From contig OZ257136.1 of NCBI GenBank assembly GCA_965278995.1, positions 1,116,001 to 1,180,000 on the forward strand: 64,000 nt of DNA, given 5' to 3'. Positions 25,010 through 32,775 of the stretch are shown piece after piece. The DNA is from JADJYF01 sp965278995 (lineage in GTDB: Bacteria; Pseudomonadota; Gammaproteobacteria; Ga0077536). The translations under genes were made by a program, and so were the position numbers. The notes beneath the pieces were generated by a model that saw only the letters and a list, made by a program, of their open reading frames with translations, had not been told where the DNA came from and made no database searches. The number at the start of each line of letters is the position of its first letter. Position 1 is the first letter of the stretch.

Positions 25010-25381
25010 TCAGTCCATGAACAGGGCCGCGACCACGGCCCGCTGTTCTCCGACCAGGACATTGAATGAGCGACACGCCGCCCCGAGGTTCATCACTTCG
25101 AGGCCGACACCGGCAGCGGCGAGATAGCGGTGCAATGTGTGGTCGACGAAGCGCTGGCGAAGACCGGTGCCGAGCAGCAGGATTTCTGGTTTCAGTTCAA
25201 GCAGAGCGGTGCAGTGCTCGAGGCTGAAAGCGTCAACCGTGGCGGGCAGAATATCGGTTCTGATCGTCATCGGTGTGACCACGCAGGGCGAATCGATCCG
25301 CTGCTCGCCGACGCGGATCCAGCCATCGGCATAGCTCGAAATGGCGAGCAGTCCGGTGTTCTCATCGAAATCGATTTTCAT
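25010..25381 (-). CDS. Mth938-like domain protein
   Basis: 123 residues from ATG 25381; an in-frame ATG at 25414 would add 11 residues. The segment 'PEILLLGTGLRQRFVDHTLHRYLAAAGVGLEVMNLGAACRSFNVLVGEQRAVVAALF' is characteristic of the Mth938-like (DUF498) fold. In gammaproteobacteria the family is a small cytoplasmic protein of unknown function; mitochondrial homologues assist complex I assembly. It is divergent from adk and nearly abuts rpoS tail to tail. Confidence 0.8.
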   Translation of the reverse strand: MKIDFDENTGLLAISSYADGWIRVGEQRIDSPCVVTPMTIRTDILPATVDAFSLEHCTALLELKPEILLLGTGLRQRFVDHTLHRYLAAAGVGLEVMNLGAACRSFNVLVGEQRAVVAALFMD

Positions 25382-25560
25382 GTTGCGTGGGGAACCAGGA
25401 CCGGGACGCTGCATAATATAGCCGAGCCATCCGACTCGCTCACGCACGCGAGTCGTCCATTCCAGCGACGACGACGACGAACGCTCGAGCCCGCGCTCGC
25501 GGGCGTTGCCACGCGACTGGAACACGACACAGCACACGCCATCATCGTTGGAGAAAGACA

Positions 25561-26220
25561 ATGCGAATCATATTGTTGGGGGGGCCGGGCGCAGGCAAGG
25601 GAACGCAGGGCGATTTGATCTGCGCACATTATGGCATTCCCAAGATCTCGACCGGCGATATGTTACGCGCTGCTGTCAAAGCGGGCACACCGCTCGGTGT
25701 TGCAGCGAAAGGAATCATGGATGCAGGCGGCCTGGTTTCTGACGAAATCATCCTCGGCTTGATCCGCGAACGCGTGCGTGAGTCCGATTGCGCGCATGGT
25801 TTTCTGTTCGACGGATTTCCGCGCACCATTCCACAGGCTGAAGGACTAGCCGTTGCCGGGATCTCCATCGACGTCGTGATCGAAATCGCGGTCGACGACG
25901 AGGAGATTGTCAAACGCATGTCAGGGCGACGCATCCATCAGGTGTCCGGTCGGACGTATCACATCGCGTTCAATCCACCGAAAGTGGCGGGCAAGGATGA
26001 CGTCACCGGTGAACCTCTGATTCAGCGCGACGACGATCTCGAAGCGACGGTGCGAACGCGTCTGGCGGTCTACCACGACCAGACTGAACCATTGATCGCG
26101 TTCTATGCCGACCTTGCGAAGCGTGACGGAAAGATGCGTTACGTCGCGATTGCGGGCATCGGCGGCGTCGAAGAAATACGCGACAAAATATTTGCCGCAC
26201 TCGATTCGAACACGCGTTGA
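25561..26220 (+). CDS. adk: Adenylate kinase
   Basis: 219 residues with GGAGAAAG upstream as ribosome binding site. It interconverts ATP, AMP and ADP. The P-loop is GGPGAGKGT (7-15); 'KISTGDMLRAAV' and 'FLFDGFPRTIPQAEGL' form the AMP site; 'RRIHQVSGRTYHIAFNPPK' opens the LID domain, which lacks the four zinc Cys and so is of the Gram-negative type. It appears monocistronic, as the next gene has its own promoter. Confidence 0.97.
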   Translation: MRIILLGGPGAGKGTQGDLICAHYGIPKISTGDMLRAAVKAGTPLGVAAKGIMDAGGLVSDEIILGLIRERVRESDCAHGFLFDGFPRTIPQAEGLAVAGISIDVVIEIAVDDEEIVKRMSGRRIHQVSGRTYHIAFNPPKVAGKDDVTGEPLIQRDDDLEATVRTRLAVYHDQTEPLIAFYADLAKRDGKMRYVAIAGIGGVEEIRDKIFAALDSNTR

Positions 26221-26323
26221 TTTCAAGTTTTGAAGTGCGTTGTCGACATTCAAAACGCGTCGATCATGCCGGCGGCGGGGTGGTGTGAAATACAAGCGAG
26301 TCGAAAAAAATGTTGTAAGTCCA

Positions 26324-26352
26324 TTGCACATCTTTTTTTTGTGATGTATATA
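26324..26352 (+). promoter_or_regulatory. Sigma-70-type promoter of the H1-like gene
   Basis: TTGCAC (26324-26329) and TATATA (26347-26352) are separated by exactly 17 bases, with a T8 run in the spacer. Transcription would start near 26359, giving a 5' leader of about 50 bases before the ATG at 26409. A GGGGG ribosome-binding segment lies just before that ATG. Confidence 0.7.
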
Positions 26353-26408
26353 GGCGCCGTGGTGTTGCGTTCTTAACCTTTATCAATAGTCAGTAAGGGG
26401 GCCTCATA

Positions 26409-26606
26409 ATGGCGAAAGCGAAAAAGAAAGCGGCGAAGAAAAAAGTAGCCGCAGTCACGACCAAGAAGACCGCGAAGAAGAAGGTGGCCAAGAAGGCACC
26501 TGCAGCGAAGAAGAAAGCTGCGAAGAAGAAGGTAGCCAAGAAGAAGGTTGCCAAGAAGGCGACCAAGAAGAAAGCCGTAGCGAAGAAAGCAGCTCGAAAA
26601 AACTAA
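26409..26606 (+). CDS. Lys/Ala-rich histone H1-like DNA-binding protein
   Basis: 65 residues, about half Lys, in KKAAKKK/KKVAKK-type repeats. It resembles the histone H1-like tails of AlgP and of chlamydial Hc proteins, which bind DNA non-specifically. A strong promoter lies upstream and a strong terminator downstream. The last codons are CGA AAA AAC TAA, so the sequence A AAA AAC stands directly before the stop. The -1 frame entered from this heptamer stays open for a further 67 codons (see the feature at 26603-26806). The 65-residue product is the zero-frame form. A base miscalled in the A-run would fuse the two frames permanently. Confidence 0.85.
   Translation: MAKAKKKAAKKKVAAVTTKKTAKKKVAKKAPAAKKKAAKKKVAKKKVAKKATKKKAVAKKAARKN
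26597..26603 (+). other. Candidate -1 frameshift heptamer A AAA AAC
   Basis: In the zero frame the codons are CGA AAA AAC TAA, so the X XXY YYZ pattern is exact (X=A, Y=A, Z=C) and the stop comes next. The same heptamer serves in IS1 frameshifting. A possible downstream stem pairs 26621-26625 with 26640-26644, but it is short and 17 bases away, so a strong stimulator is not evident. Confidence 0.5.
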
Positions 26607-26806
26607 CGGCGCGCGAAAGCCAACCTGACGAACGCGAGCGGTTGCAGTCTGCGAAAGCAGAAGTCCGCGCCCGACTCGCGGCGCGCAGGGAGGCAGCCCG
26701 GCTACGGAAAGCCGAGCATACTAAGCGCGCAGCGATGAAAAGAGCTGTAGATACGTTCGCAAGGAAGTGGGAGCGGGAATACGATCGAAAGCACAAAGCT
26801 TCTTGA
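26603..26806 (+). CDS. Possible -1-frame extension of the H1-like protein
   Basis: After a -1 slip the frame continues LTARESQPDERERLQSAKAE and so on for 67 codons, to TGA 26804-26806, giving a 132-residue product. The tail is highly charged (Arg, Lys, Glu, Ala), with a coiled-coil-like stretch and an aromatic end (FARKWEREYDRKHKAS). It differs from out-of-frame noise in composition and stays within the same transcript. Alternatives are a separate small gene from TTG 26642 (54 codons) or ATG 26732 (24 codons), or an old frameshift mutation. I cannot decide between these by eye. Confidence 0.4.
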   Translation, partial: LTARESQPDERERLQSAKAEVRARLAARREAARLRKAEHTKRAAMKRAVDTFARKWEREYDRKHKAS

Positions 26807-26882
26807 TCGCAGCCCCGAGCCACGGCTACCGAGAGTTGCGGCGATGCCGATAGGCAACAGCCGCACGGTAACCTGTCGATTG

Positions 26883-26914
26883 AAGCCCTTCCCTGATGGG
26901 AAGGGCTTTTTTTT
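26883..26914 (+). terminator. Strong Rho-independent terminator
   Basis: An 11-bp perfect stem (26883-26893 with 26898-26908), TGAT loop and a run of eight T (26907-26914). It closes the H1-like unit. Between 26807 and 26882, and between 26915 and the mrcB start at 27046, I see no further gene. Confidence 0.92.
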
Positions 26915-27045
26915 ATGGCGGATCGGGCGGCGTTTGCAGTGCATTCGCCTGCTTTCCGGATTGTCCGTCGCATACCGCTACCGTGAGCCTGCCTGGCCGG
27001 TCGTGAGCGCGTGCGTCGCCCGTCACGTCGATAGTGATCCCGTAT

Positions 27046-29430
27046 ATGGCTGATCGAAAATCACCACCCTCGGTGCGCAATCCCGATGCGCGTAAGCCTG
27101 CGCCGGAGCCGCCTGGTACCCCTCGTCGCGTCGTCCGCGGTGCGTGGTTCTACCTGCGGCACCTGATTGTGTGGGCTGGCCTCGTCGGCTTCGCCTATTG
27201 GCTATGGCTGGATCGCGAAGTAGTCACGGCATTCGAAAATCGTCGCTGGGATCTGCCGGCACGGGTTTTCGCGCGACCGTTAGAGCTTTACGTCGGCGCC
27301 TCCCTGGCACCTGCCCGCCTGGCTAGTGAACTCCGCCAGCTCGGCTATGAAAAAGTTACGCAACCGGGCGCGCAAGGGCAGTTCGCACAAGCATCGGGCA
27401 GCATCGAATTCAGTTCGCGCGGATTTGCTTTCTGGGACGAACCCGAACCACCGCGCCACGTGCAGGTGCAGTTTGCCGACGGTCACGTCGCCGCTATCGT
27501 CAATCAACGCTCGAGCGGGCCGGTCGATCTGATGCGTCTCGAACCGCTCGAGATCGGGCGTATCAATCCGAACCGTTTTGAAGATCGCAAGCTGCTCAAG
27601 TTGGATGAGGTTCCAGCGGAGTTCGTCGCCAATCTTGTCGCCGTCGAAGACCGACGATTCTTTCGACACCATGGCGTCGACTTCACCGGCCTGTTGCGTG
27701 CGTTATGGGTCAACGTCCTTGCCCAGCGCGTGGCGCAGGGTGGCAGCACCCTGACGCAACAGCTCGTCAAGAATCTGTACCTGACTCACGAGCGGCGACT
27801 GTCGCGCAAGCTGAAAGAAATGTTGATGGCGGTCTCACTGGAGCGGCGCTACAGCAAGCAGGAGATAGTCGAGACTTACATCAATGAAGTGTTCCTGGGA
27901 CAGGATGGCGATCGTGCCATCCACGGCTTCGAACTCGCTGCCAATTTCTACTTTGCCAAGCCCCTTGCCGAACTCGACGTCGCCGAGCAGGCGATGCTGG
28001 TTGGGCTGGTGAAAGGACCGTCTGCGTTCGATCCGCGACGGCGCCCCGAGCGCGCTTTGCAGCGGCGAAACGTTGTGCTCGGGGTAATGGCCAAGGCTGG
28101 CTTGATCCCGGCCGACTCACTGGCGGCGTGGCGCGCAAGACCACTGCATCTGCATACCGGCGCACGACCTGGCGGGCGCGATTTCCCGGCCTTCCTTTCG
28201 GTGGTGAGGCGGCAATTGTTGCGCGAGTACGATGCTGGAGTTCTGAACGCTGCCGGATTGAACATCTTCACGACGCTCGATGTCGATGTGCAACGTGCTG
28301 CCGAAGCTGGCCTGGCCGGTACCGTCGCCGCGATCGAAAAGAGCACGCGGCGCAAGGGGCTGCAGGCGGCGTTTGTGGCCGCAGCACCTGCCAGCGGCGA
28401 AATCCTGGCGATGGTAGGTGATCGCAATCCGCAGTACGCCGGATTCAATCGCGCAGTCGATGCTCGGCGCCCTATCGGGTCACTGGTCAAACCGTTTGTC
28501 TATGCCGCCGCGCTCGATCAGCCGGAACGCTACTCGCTGTTGACGCCGCTGTCTGACATTGCAGTGAACTGGACGGACGAGCGTGGTCGTAAATGGCAGC
28601 CGAAGAATTACGATGGTGACGAACACGGCGAAGTGACACTGCTATACGCGCTCACCCGATCGTTGAATCTCGCGACCGTGAATCTCGGTCTGCGTCTGGG
28701 TCTCGGCAACGTCGCGCGCTATCTCGAGCATCTTGGTATGGGCGAGCACCTTGCGCCCTACCCATCGTTGCTGCTGGGTGCCATCGATCTCTCGCCGCTG
28801 GCACTGGCCGAACTATATACAGTGGTCGCCAACGATGGCTTTCGTATACCGCTGCGGGCGATATCGGCCGTGACTGACCAACAGCAGAAAAAGCTGAATC
28901 GGTATGCATTGCGTTTGAAGCCCGTCATGCAGCCGGCTACGGCGGCACTGGTTCGATATGCGTTGACGCGCGTCGTCGCGGAAGGCACCGCGCGCGGGCT
29001 CGAGCGCGAACTACCCGGGATAGGGCCGCTCGCCGGTAAAACCGGCACCTCGAACGACAGCCGCGACAGCTGGTTCGCCGGCTTCGGCGGTAATCTGCTG
29101 GCAGTGGCGTGGATTGGTCGCGACGACAATGCGCCGGTCGGGTTGACGGGCAGCAGCGGCGCGCTCAAGGTATGGGCGGCAAGCTTGCGGACCGTCGGTA
29201 TCGAAGGAGTGAAAGCAGGACTGCCGGCAGACGTACAATGGCAGCGTGTGGAGCTTGCGACGAGTGAGATCCTGCCGCCGGAATGTCCCGGCGGGACGTT
29301 GATCCCGCTGCACCGACGCAGTCCACGTACAACACGCGCTCAATGTGGCGCAGCGGCCGACGTCGCACCTTCGGGCGGGAGCATACTAGACAGGTTCAGA
29401 AACGTATGGCCGCAGGCAACTGGACAATAA
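27046..29430 (+). CDS. mrcB: Penicillin-binding protein 1B (bifunctional glycosyltransferase/transpeptidase)
   Basis: 794 residues from ATG 27046; a GTG lies 12 bases upstream. A short basic cytoplasmic tail and one membrane helix (HLIVWAGLVGFAYWLWL) come first. A UB2H-like domain follows (about 65-150). The GT51 transglycosylase has 'VAVEDRRFFRHHGVD' (catalytic Glu), 'GGSTLTQQLVKNLYL' and 'RRYSKQEIVETYINEVFLGQ'. The transpeptidase carries Ser-x-x-Lys in 'RPIGSLVKPF', SLN in 'TRSLNLATV' and 'GKTGTSNDSRDSWF'. It polymerises and crosslinks peptidoglycan in the periplasm. Its 3' end overlaps the TPR lipoprotein gene by 25 bases. Confidence 0.95.
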   Translation: MADRKSPPSVRNPDARKPAPEPPGTPRRVVRGAWFYLRHLIVWAGLVGFAYWLWLDREVVTAFENRRWDLPARVFARPLELYVGASLAPARLASELRQLGYEKVTQPGAQGQFAQASGSIEFSSRGFAFWDEPEPPRHVQVQFADGHVAAIVNQRSSGPVDLMRLEPLEIGRINPNRFEDRKLLKLDEVPAEFVANLVAVEDRRFFRHHGVDFTGLLRALWVNVLAQRVAQGGSTLTQQLVKNLYLTHERRLSRKLKEMLMAVSLERRYSKQEIVETYINEVFLGQDGDRAIHGFELAANFYFAKPLAELDVAEQAMLVGLVKGPSAFDPRRRPERALQRRNVVLGVMAKAGLIPADSLAAWRARPLHLHTGARPGGRDFPAFLSVVRRQLLREYDAGVLNAAGLNIFTTLDVDVQRAAEAGLAGTVAAIEKSTRRKGLQAAFVAAAPASGEILAMVGDRNPQYAGFNRAVDARRPIGSLVKPFVYAAALDQPERYSLLTPLSDIAVNWTDERGRKWQPKNYDGDEHGEVTLLYALTRSLNLATVNLGLRLGLGNVARYLEHLGMGEHLAPYPSLLLGAIDLSPLALAELYTVVANDGFRIPLRAISAVTDQQQKKLNRYALRLKPVMQPATAALVRYALTRVVAEGTARGLERELPGIGPLAGKTGTSNDSRDSWFAGFGGNLLAVAWIGRDDNAPVGLTGSSGALKVWAASLRTVGIEGVKAGLPADVQWQRVELATSEILPPECPGGTLIPLHRRSPRTTRAQCGAAADVAPSGGSILDRFRNVWPQATGQ

Positions 29431-29996
29431 CCGTGCTGATGTGGGGCGCACTCGCACTCGCGGGCGGCTGTGCCAGTACCGGTGGATCATCGGCGCCGAT
29501 AGAAGACCGCGCGAAAGCCAAAGCGACGACGAGCGCGCCAGCGACAGTGTCATCGGCGACGGCCAGCAAAGCATCGACAGCGCGCGCGATCCCGATGCCG
29601 GCGTTGCCGCCAGAAAACCCGACCGTGTTACCGCTGGAGGCGGGCCCTGACGACGAACAACTGGCGCGCGCCGAGTCTCCGGCAACGATGCTGCCGCCGG
29701 CCAATCCGGCCGTACAGTCATTGCTCGATCAGGCGCGTGAGGCGTCCGCGCGCGGCGAATGGGAACGCGCTCAGGCGGCGCTCGAACGCGCGCTCAAATT
29801 GAGTCCCGATAATGCCGCGGTCTGGACTCAGCTGGCCTACACGCATTTGCATCGCGGGGAATTGGAACAGGCGCAAGAGCTGGCCGAGCGGGCGCAGGTC
29901 CTGTCGTCGGCAGCGGGCCAGCAGGATCCGCTCATCTGGCAGCTTATTGCCGAGATCGAAGCTGCCCGTAAACGACAGCCTGCCGGCCCACCGTGA
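29406..29996 (+). CDS. TPR lipoprotein
   Basis: 196 residues from ATG 29406, inside the end of mrcB. The N-terminus is a lipoprotein-like signal ending 'LALAGGCAS' (Cys near residue 22; the box is slightly atypical). A low-complexity Ala/Thr/Pro linker of about 80 residues follows. At about 110-180 there are two tetratricopeptide repeats ('ARGEWERAQAALERALKLSPDNAAVWTQLAYTHLHRGELEQAQELAERA'). Overlap with mrcB suggests a role with PBP1b in the envelope, similar in position to LpoB-type activators, but there is no sequence support for LpoB identity. Confidence 0.75.
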   Translation: MAAGNWTITVLMWGALALAGGCASTGGSSAPIEDRAKAKATTSAPATVSSATASKASTARAIPMPALPPENPTVLPLEAGPDDEQLARAESPATMLPPANPAVQSLLDQAREASARGEWERAQAALERALKLSPDNAAVWTQLAYTHLHRGELEQAQELAERAQVLSSAAGQQDPLIWQLIAEIEAARKRQPAGPP

Positions 29997-30029
29997 CCCG
30001 CCGCTAAACACTACGTGGGCTGACTGGCG

Positions 30030-30323
30030 TCACGGACGCTTGGCGTAGCGCTCGATCAGATGACTGGGCAGACTGCCCTTGATGCTGTAAGCAAACGCAA
30101 GTATTTCCGCCACTGCGACGAACAGTGACTCCGGCACCTGCTGGCCGATATCGACGGTCGCGAGAACTTCGACAATCTGCGGGTCGTCGTCTATCGGCAC
30201 ACCATGCTCGGCGGCCACTTCGGCAATCCTGGCGGCAAGTTCGCCGCGGCCTTTCGCGATGACCCGTGGCGCAGCCTGCCCATCCCATTGCAGTGCGACA
30301 GCGACGGCGACACGATGGTCCAT
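30030..30323 (-). CDS. FlhB C-terminal-domain-like protein
   Basis: 97 residues resembling only the cytoplasmic C-terminal part of FlhB/YscU export-switch proteins: 'AVALQWDGQAAPRVIAKGRGELAARIAEVAAEHGVPI', 'VEVLATVDIGQQVPESLFVAVAEILAFAY'. The NPTH autocleavage motif and the membrane part of FlhB are absent, as expected for the stand-alone form. It follows the FliK-like gene after nine bases. Such pairs occur away from the main flagellar cluster; the function is not known. Confidence 0.85.
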   Translation of the reverse strand: MDHRVAVAVALQWDGQAAPRVIAKGRGELAARIAEVAAEHGVPIDDDPQIVEVLATVDIGQQVPESLFVAVAEILAFAYSIKGSLPSHLIERYAKRP

Positions 30324-30332
30324 TCGATCAGC

Positions 30333-31568
30333 TCAGACACGCGCGTCGATTAACGGACCGGCAGGCAGGCGCGGCCCCTTATCGACGTCAAATAGACCGA
30401 CGACCAGCTCACCGACTTCGAGACCCTGTGCCTGCAGTCCACGCCGAAGTTCGTCCTGGCGTACGGCGAGCTGATGATTGAAGCTGACATCGTCGGAGCC
30501 GATTCTGATCCCGAGTACATTGTCATGCAGTCGAATGCGGGCCGTGAATTCATGCCCGTCGTCCAGCAGCAGACTGATGATGACCTGGGCGCGTGCCGGT
30601 CTGTCTGGTTCGTCGCGGCGAGTGCTTTCACCGTCATACTCAAATCGCAGGATCTCGCTGTGCTCAGCGTGCTGCAGTGGCAACTCGACGACGAACTGCG
30701 TCGTTGTCGCTGTTGTCGTGGCGACATTCTGCAGATGATGAGCCTGTAATCGGGCCACGACATGATCAATCAATTCGAGCACAGTCGCGTCGATAGGCGC
30801 GCTCTGAGTGCTCGCATCGGAGACGTCAGACTGTACTGCCACCGGCGCCGCTGCGGTGCCCGCTGCGCCGCTTGAGGACAGGTCAGCACGGATTGTCGAA
30901 AGCGCCAGTCGAGCCACTGGAAACTCAGGTCCATGGGCTTGAACGAACGCAGTACGAGCGGTGAGCAGCGTGGCGCGCAGGTCACCAGTCATAACCGCTG
31001 TGATATCGGTACGGCCGCGTTCGATCGCGCCCTGCAGGCGTGCTTCCGTCGGCGTACCCGCTTGTTCAATGACGTTCCGCAAACTTTGCGCGTCGAGCAG
31101 CATCGCCGGCGCCGGTAGAGCACGCAGGACATGCGATGCAGGGACGGCCAGTTGTTCCGTATCCATCGAGGTGTGGAGCGGTGCGCCAGGCATGCCGTTT
31201 TCAGTCAGTGTCTGCAGCTGATCTATCAAGCGAATGGTCTGTTGCGGCGTTGCCTGTTGCGGCAGGGTGCGCGCCAGTCCACGCGCGAGCACGAATGCGA
31301 CGGTCGGCAACTCCGGCGGCGGTGTCACGACTTTCAGCACGATGGTCGGTTCGAGCTGGCTGACCAGGACGGTCAGGCGTTGTCCGCTGATCAGCGTTGG
31401 CTCGCTGCGCGCAGTCAAGACCCTGCCATCGATGCGAAGTGCGGTGGAGTTATCCGTGCCATGGCCGATAACCTCGGCAGTCAACAGCTGATTGAGCGAC
31501 CACGCGGCAAGCTCCGAGCTTCTCGTTGCGGCAATCAGCAGTGGCACATTCGGAAACTGGATCTGCAT
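30333..31568 (-). CDS. FliK-like (flagellar hook-length control domain) protein
   Basis: 411 residues. The N-terminal two thirds are Ala/Thr/Gln-rich with low conservation. The C-terminal part (about 300-390) matches the Flg_hook/FliK-C domain: 'RAQVIISLLLDDGHEFTARIRLHDNVLGIRIGSDDVSFNHQLAVRQDELRRGLQAQGLEVGELVVG'. It is coupled to the FlhB-C-like gene, which suits a FliK/FlhB interaction. No other flagellar gene is in the window, so it may be a second, specialised FliK. It is divergent from the GYF–pentapeptide gene. Confidence 0.8.
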   Translation of the reverse strand: MQIQFPNVPLLIAATRSSELAAWSLNQLLTAEVIGHGTDNSTALRIDGRVLTARSEPTLISGQRLTVLVSQLEPTIVLKVVTPPPELPTVAFVLARGLARTLPQQATPQQTIRLIDQLQTLTENGMPGAPLHTSMDTEQLAVPASHVLRALPAPAMLLDAQSLRNVIEQAGTPTEARLQGAIERGRTDITAVMTGDLRATLLTARTAFVQAHGPEFPVARLALSTIRADLSSSGAAGTAAAPVAVQSDVSDASTQSAPIDATVLELIDHVVARLQAHHLQNVATTTATTTQFVVELPLQHAEHSEILRFEYDGESTRRDEPDRPARAQVIISLLLDDGHEFTARIRLHDNVLGIRIGSDDVSFNHQLAVRQDELRRGLQAQGLEVGELVVGLFDVDKGPRLPAGPLIDARV

Positions 31569-31664
31569 GGCGAGGACAGCGGCGGCGAGCGCGGGAACTT
31601 GACCTCGCAGCGGGATGAGCCGCAGGGCCGGCGAACTGTCAGATAACGAACAGGTGGGTCAGAC

Positions 31665-32549
31665 ATGCGTGTGGCAACGATGGCGGACTTACACCCGGTC
31701 GATACCAGTACCTGGTATGTCAAACGTGGCGACCATATCCACGGTCCATTCTCGTGGGAAATCATCATCCGCAACGTCGGTCTCGGCCGGGTCCGTGCGA
31801 CAGATAGTCTCAGTAGCGATCGCCTGGTCTGGAAATCAGTCGAGGAGCTGGTGCCCTTGCCGAGTGGCGCATTGCGGGAACTGCCGGTACACGATGAGCG
31901 GCGCACCGACAGACGCGACACTGAGTCACCCGGTGATGCGGCGGAAGATCTCCGCGGCGGGCCAGACAGGCGCGCAGCAGAAGCACCAGAACTCCGCGCA
32001 CGCCGCGCGCGTTCAGCGCGAGTGTGGGCCAGCCTGCGACCGTCGCCACCAGGTGTTCGTTGCACACTGCTGGTCACAGGACTCCTGCTGGTCATTCTGG
32101 TCGCGATTGCGATTGATATGGCGATGCCCCGCCAGCACACCACCGTGGATTGCACCAGCCCGCCAGGTGCGGCCACTGTCTGGGATTTCTGCAACAAAGC
32201 AGGCACGGAACTCGATGACGCCCGGCTGCAGGGACTGTCGGCGCGCAGCGCGCAGTTCAGCGGCGCGAGTCTGGCTTCAGCCCATCTGCAACGCGCCGAC
32301 CTTGCTTATGCCGATCTCAGCGGCACCGATTTGCGGCTAGCGGATTTGTCCAATGCCCGCCTGCTCGGCGCCAGCCTCCGTCACGCCACCCTCAATCACG
32401 CCAATCTCAGCGGCGCTGATCTGCGCTATGCCGATCTTGGCGGCGCCAGTCTGGATGGCGCGCGCTATGCCGACGCCCGCTTCGATCATGCCATCTGGGT
32501 GGATGGACGCCTGTGCGCTTTGAATTCAATCGGACACTGTCGACATTAA
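31665..32549 (+). CDS. GYF_2-like / transmembrane / pentapeptide-repeat protein
   Basis: 294 residues from ATG 31665, with AGGTGG upstream; a second ATG is at 31680. The N-terminus (about 14-65) looks like a GYF_2 domain ('WYVKRGDHIHGPFSWEIIIRNV…WKSVEEL'). A charged Arg/Glu-rich linker follows, then one membrane helix (about 130-153, 'CTLLVTGLLLVILVAIAIDM'). The C-terminal part consists of A(D/N)LxxA pentapeptide repeats ('LSGTDLRLADLSNARLLGASL…NLSGADLRYADLGGASLDGA'), predicting a quadrilateral beta-helix outside the cytoplasm. Two Cys near the end may be disulfide-bonded. Function unknown. Confidence 0.8.
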   Translation: MRVATMADLHPVDTSTWYVKRGDHIHGPFSWEIIIRNVGLGRVRATDSLSSDRLVWKSVEELVPLPSGALRELPVHDERRTDRRDTESPGDAAEDLRGGPDRRAAEAPELRARRARSARVWASLRPSPPGVRCTLLVTGLLLVILVAIAIDMAMPRQHTTVDCTSPPGAATVWDFCNKAGTELDDARLQGLSARSAQFSGASLASAHLQRADLAYADLSGTDLRLADLSNARLLGASLRHATLNHANLSGADLRYADLGGASLDGARYADARFDHAIWVDGRLCALNSIGHCRH

Positions 32550-32603
32550 TTGGTATCACGGGCGGTGAGCGCGCCGCCGTATATCGGCGATGATATCCAA
32601 CGC

Positions 32604-32632
32604 TTGAACAATTCATCTTAGGTGACTATCAT
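32604..32632 (+). promoter_or_regulatory. Promoter of the initiator tRNA / rimP operon
   Basis: TTGAAC (32604-32609) and TATCAT (32627-32632) are 17 bases apart. The predicted start is about seven bases before the tRNA 5' end. Confidence 0.75.
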
Positions 32633-32645
32633 CCGCCGTCTCAAT

Positions 32646-32722
32646 TGCGGGGTGGAGCAGTCTGGCAGCTCGTCGGGCTCATAACCCGAAGGTCGCAGGT
32701 TCAAATCCTGCCCCCGCTACCA
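32646..32722 (+). tRNA. metY: Initiator tRNA-fMet (anticodon CAT)
   Basis: 77 bases with encoded CCA. The anticodon stem has the three consecutive G-C pairs of initiators (CGGG CTCATAA CCCG), and the D-stem has the A11-U24 pair. Positions 1 and 72 are T and T, so the end is unpaired as initiators require, but as U1/U72 rather than the usual C1/A72. It heads the rimP–nusA–infB operon, as metY does in E. coli. Confidence 0.97.
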
Positions 32723-32731
32723 AATAAAAAG

Positions 32732-32758
32732 GCCCCGGGAGACGGGGCTTTTTATTTT
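32732..32758 (+). terminator. Rho-independent terminator after tRNA-fMet
   Basis: GCCCC/GGGGC stem (32732-32736 with 32744-32748) followed by TTTTTATTTT. It separates the tRNA from rimP; partial read-through would feed the operon, as in E. coli metY. Confidence 0.85.
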
Positions 32759-32775
32759 GGGGATGGAGGCGCGGT

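Noticed and set aside
26409..26606. Repeated short units considered as a CRISPR or tandem DNA repeat
   Set aside because: The repeats are Lys/Ala codons of one protein and vary at wobble positions; there are no spacers of constant length.
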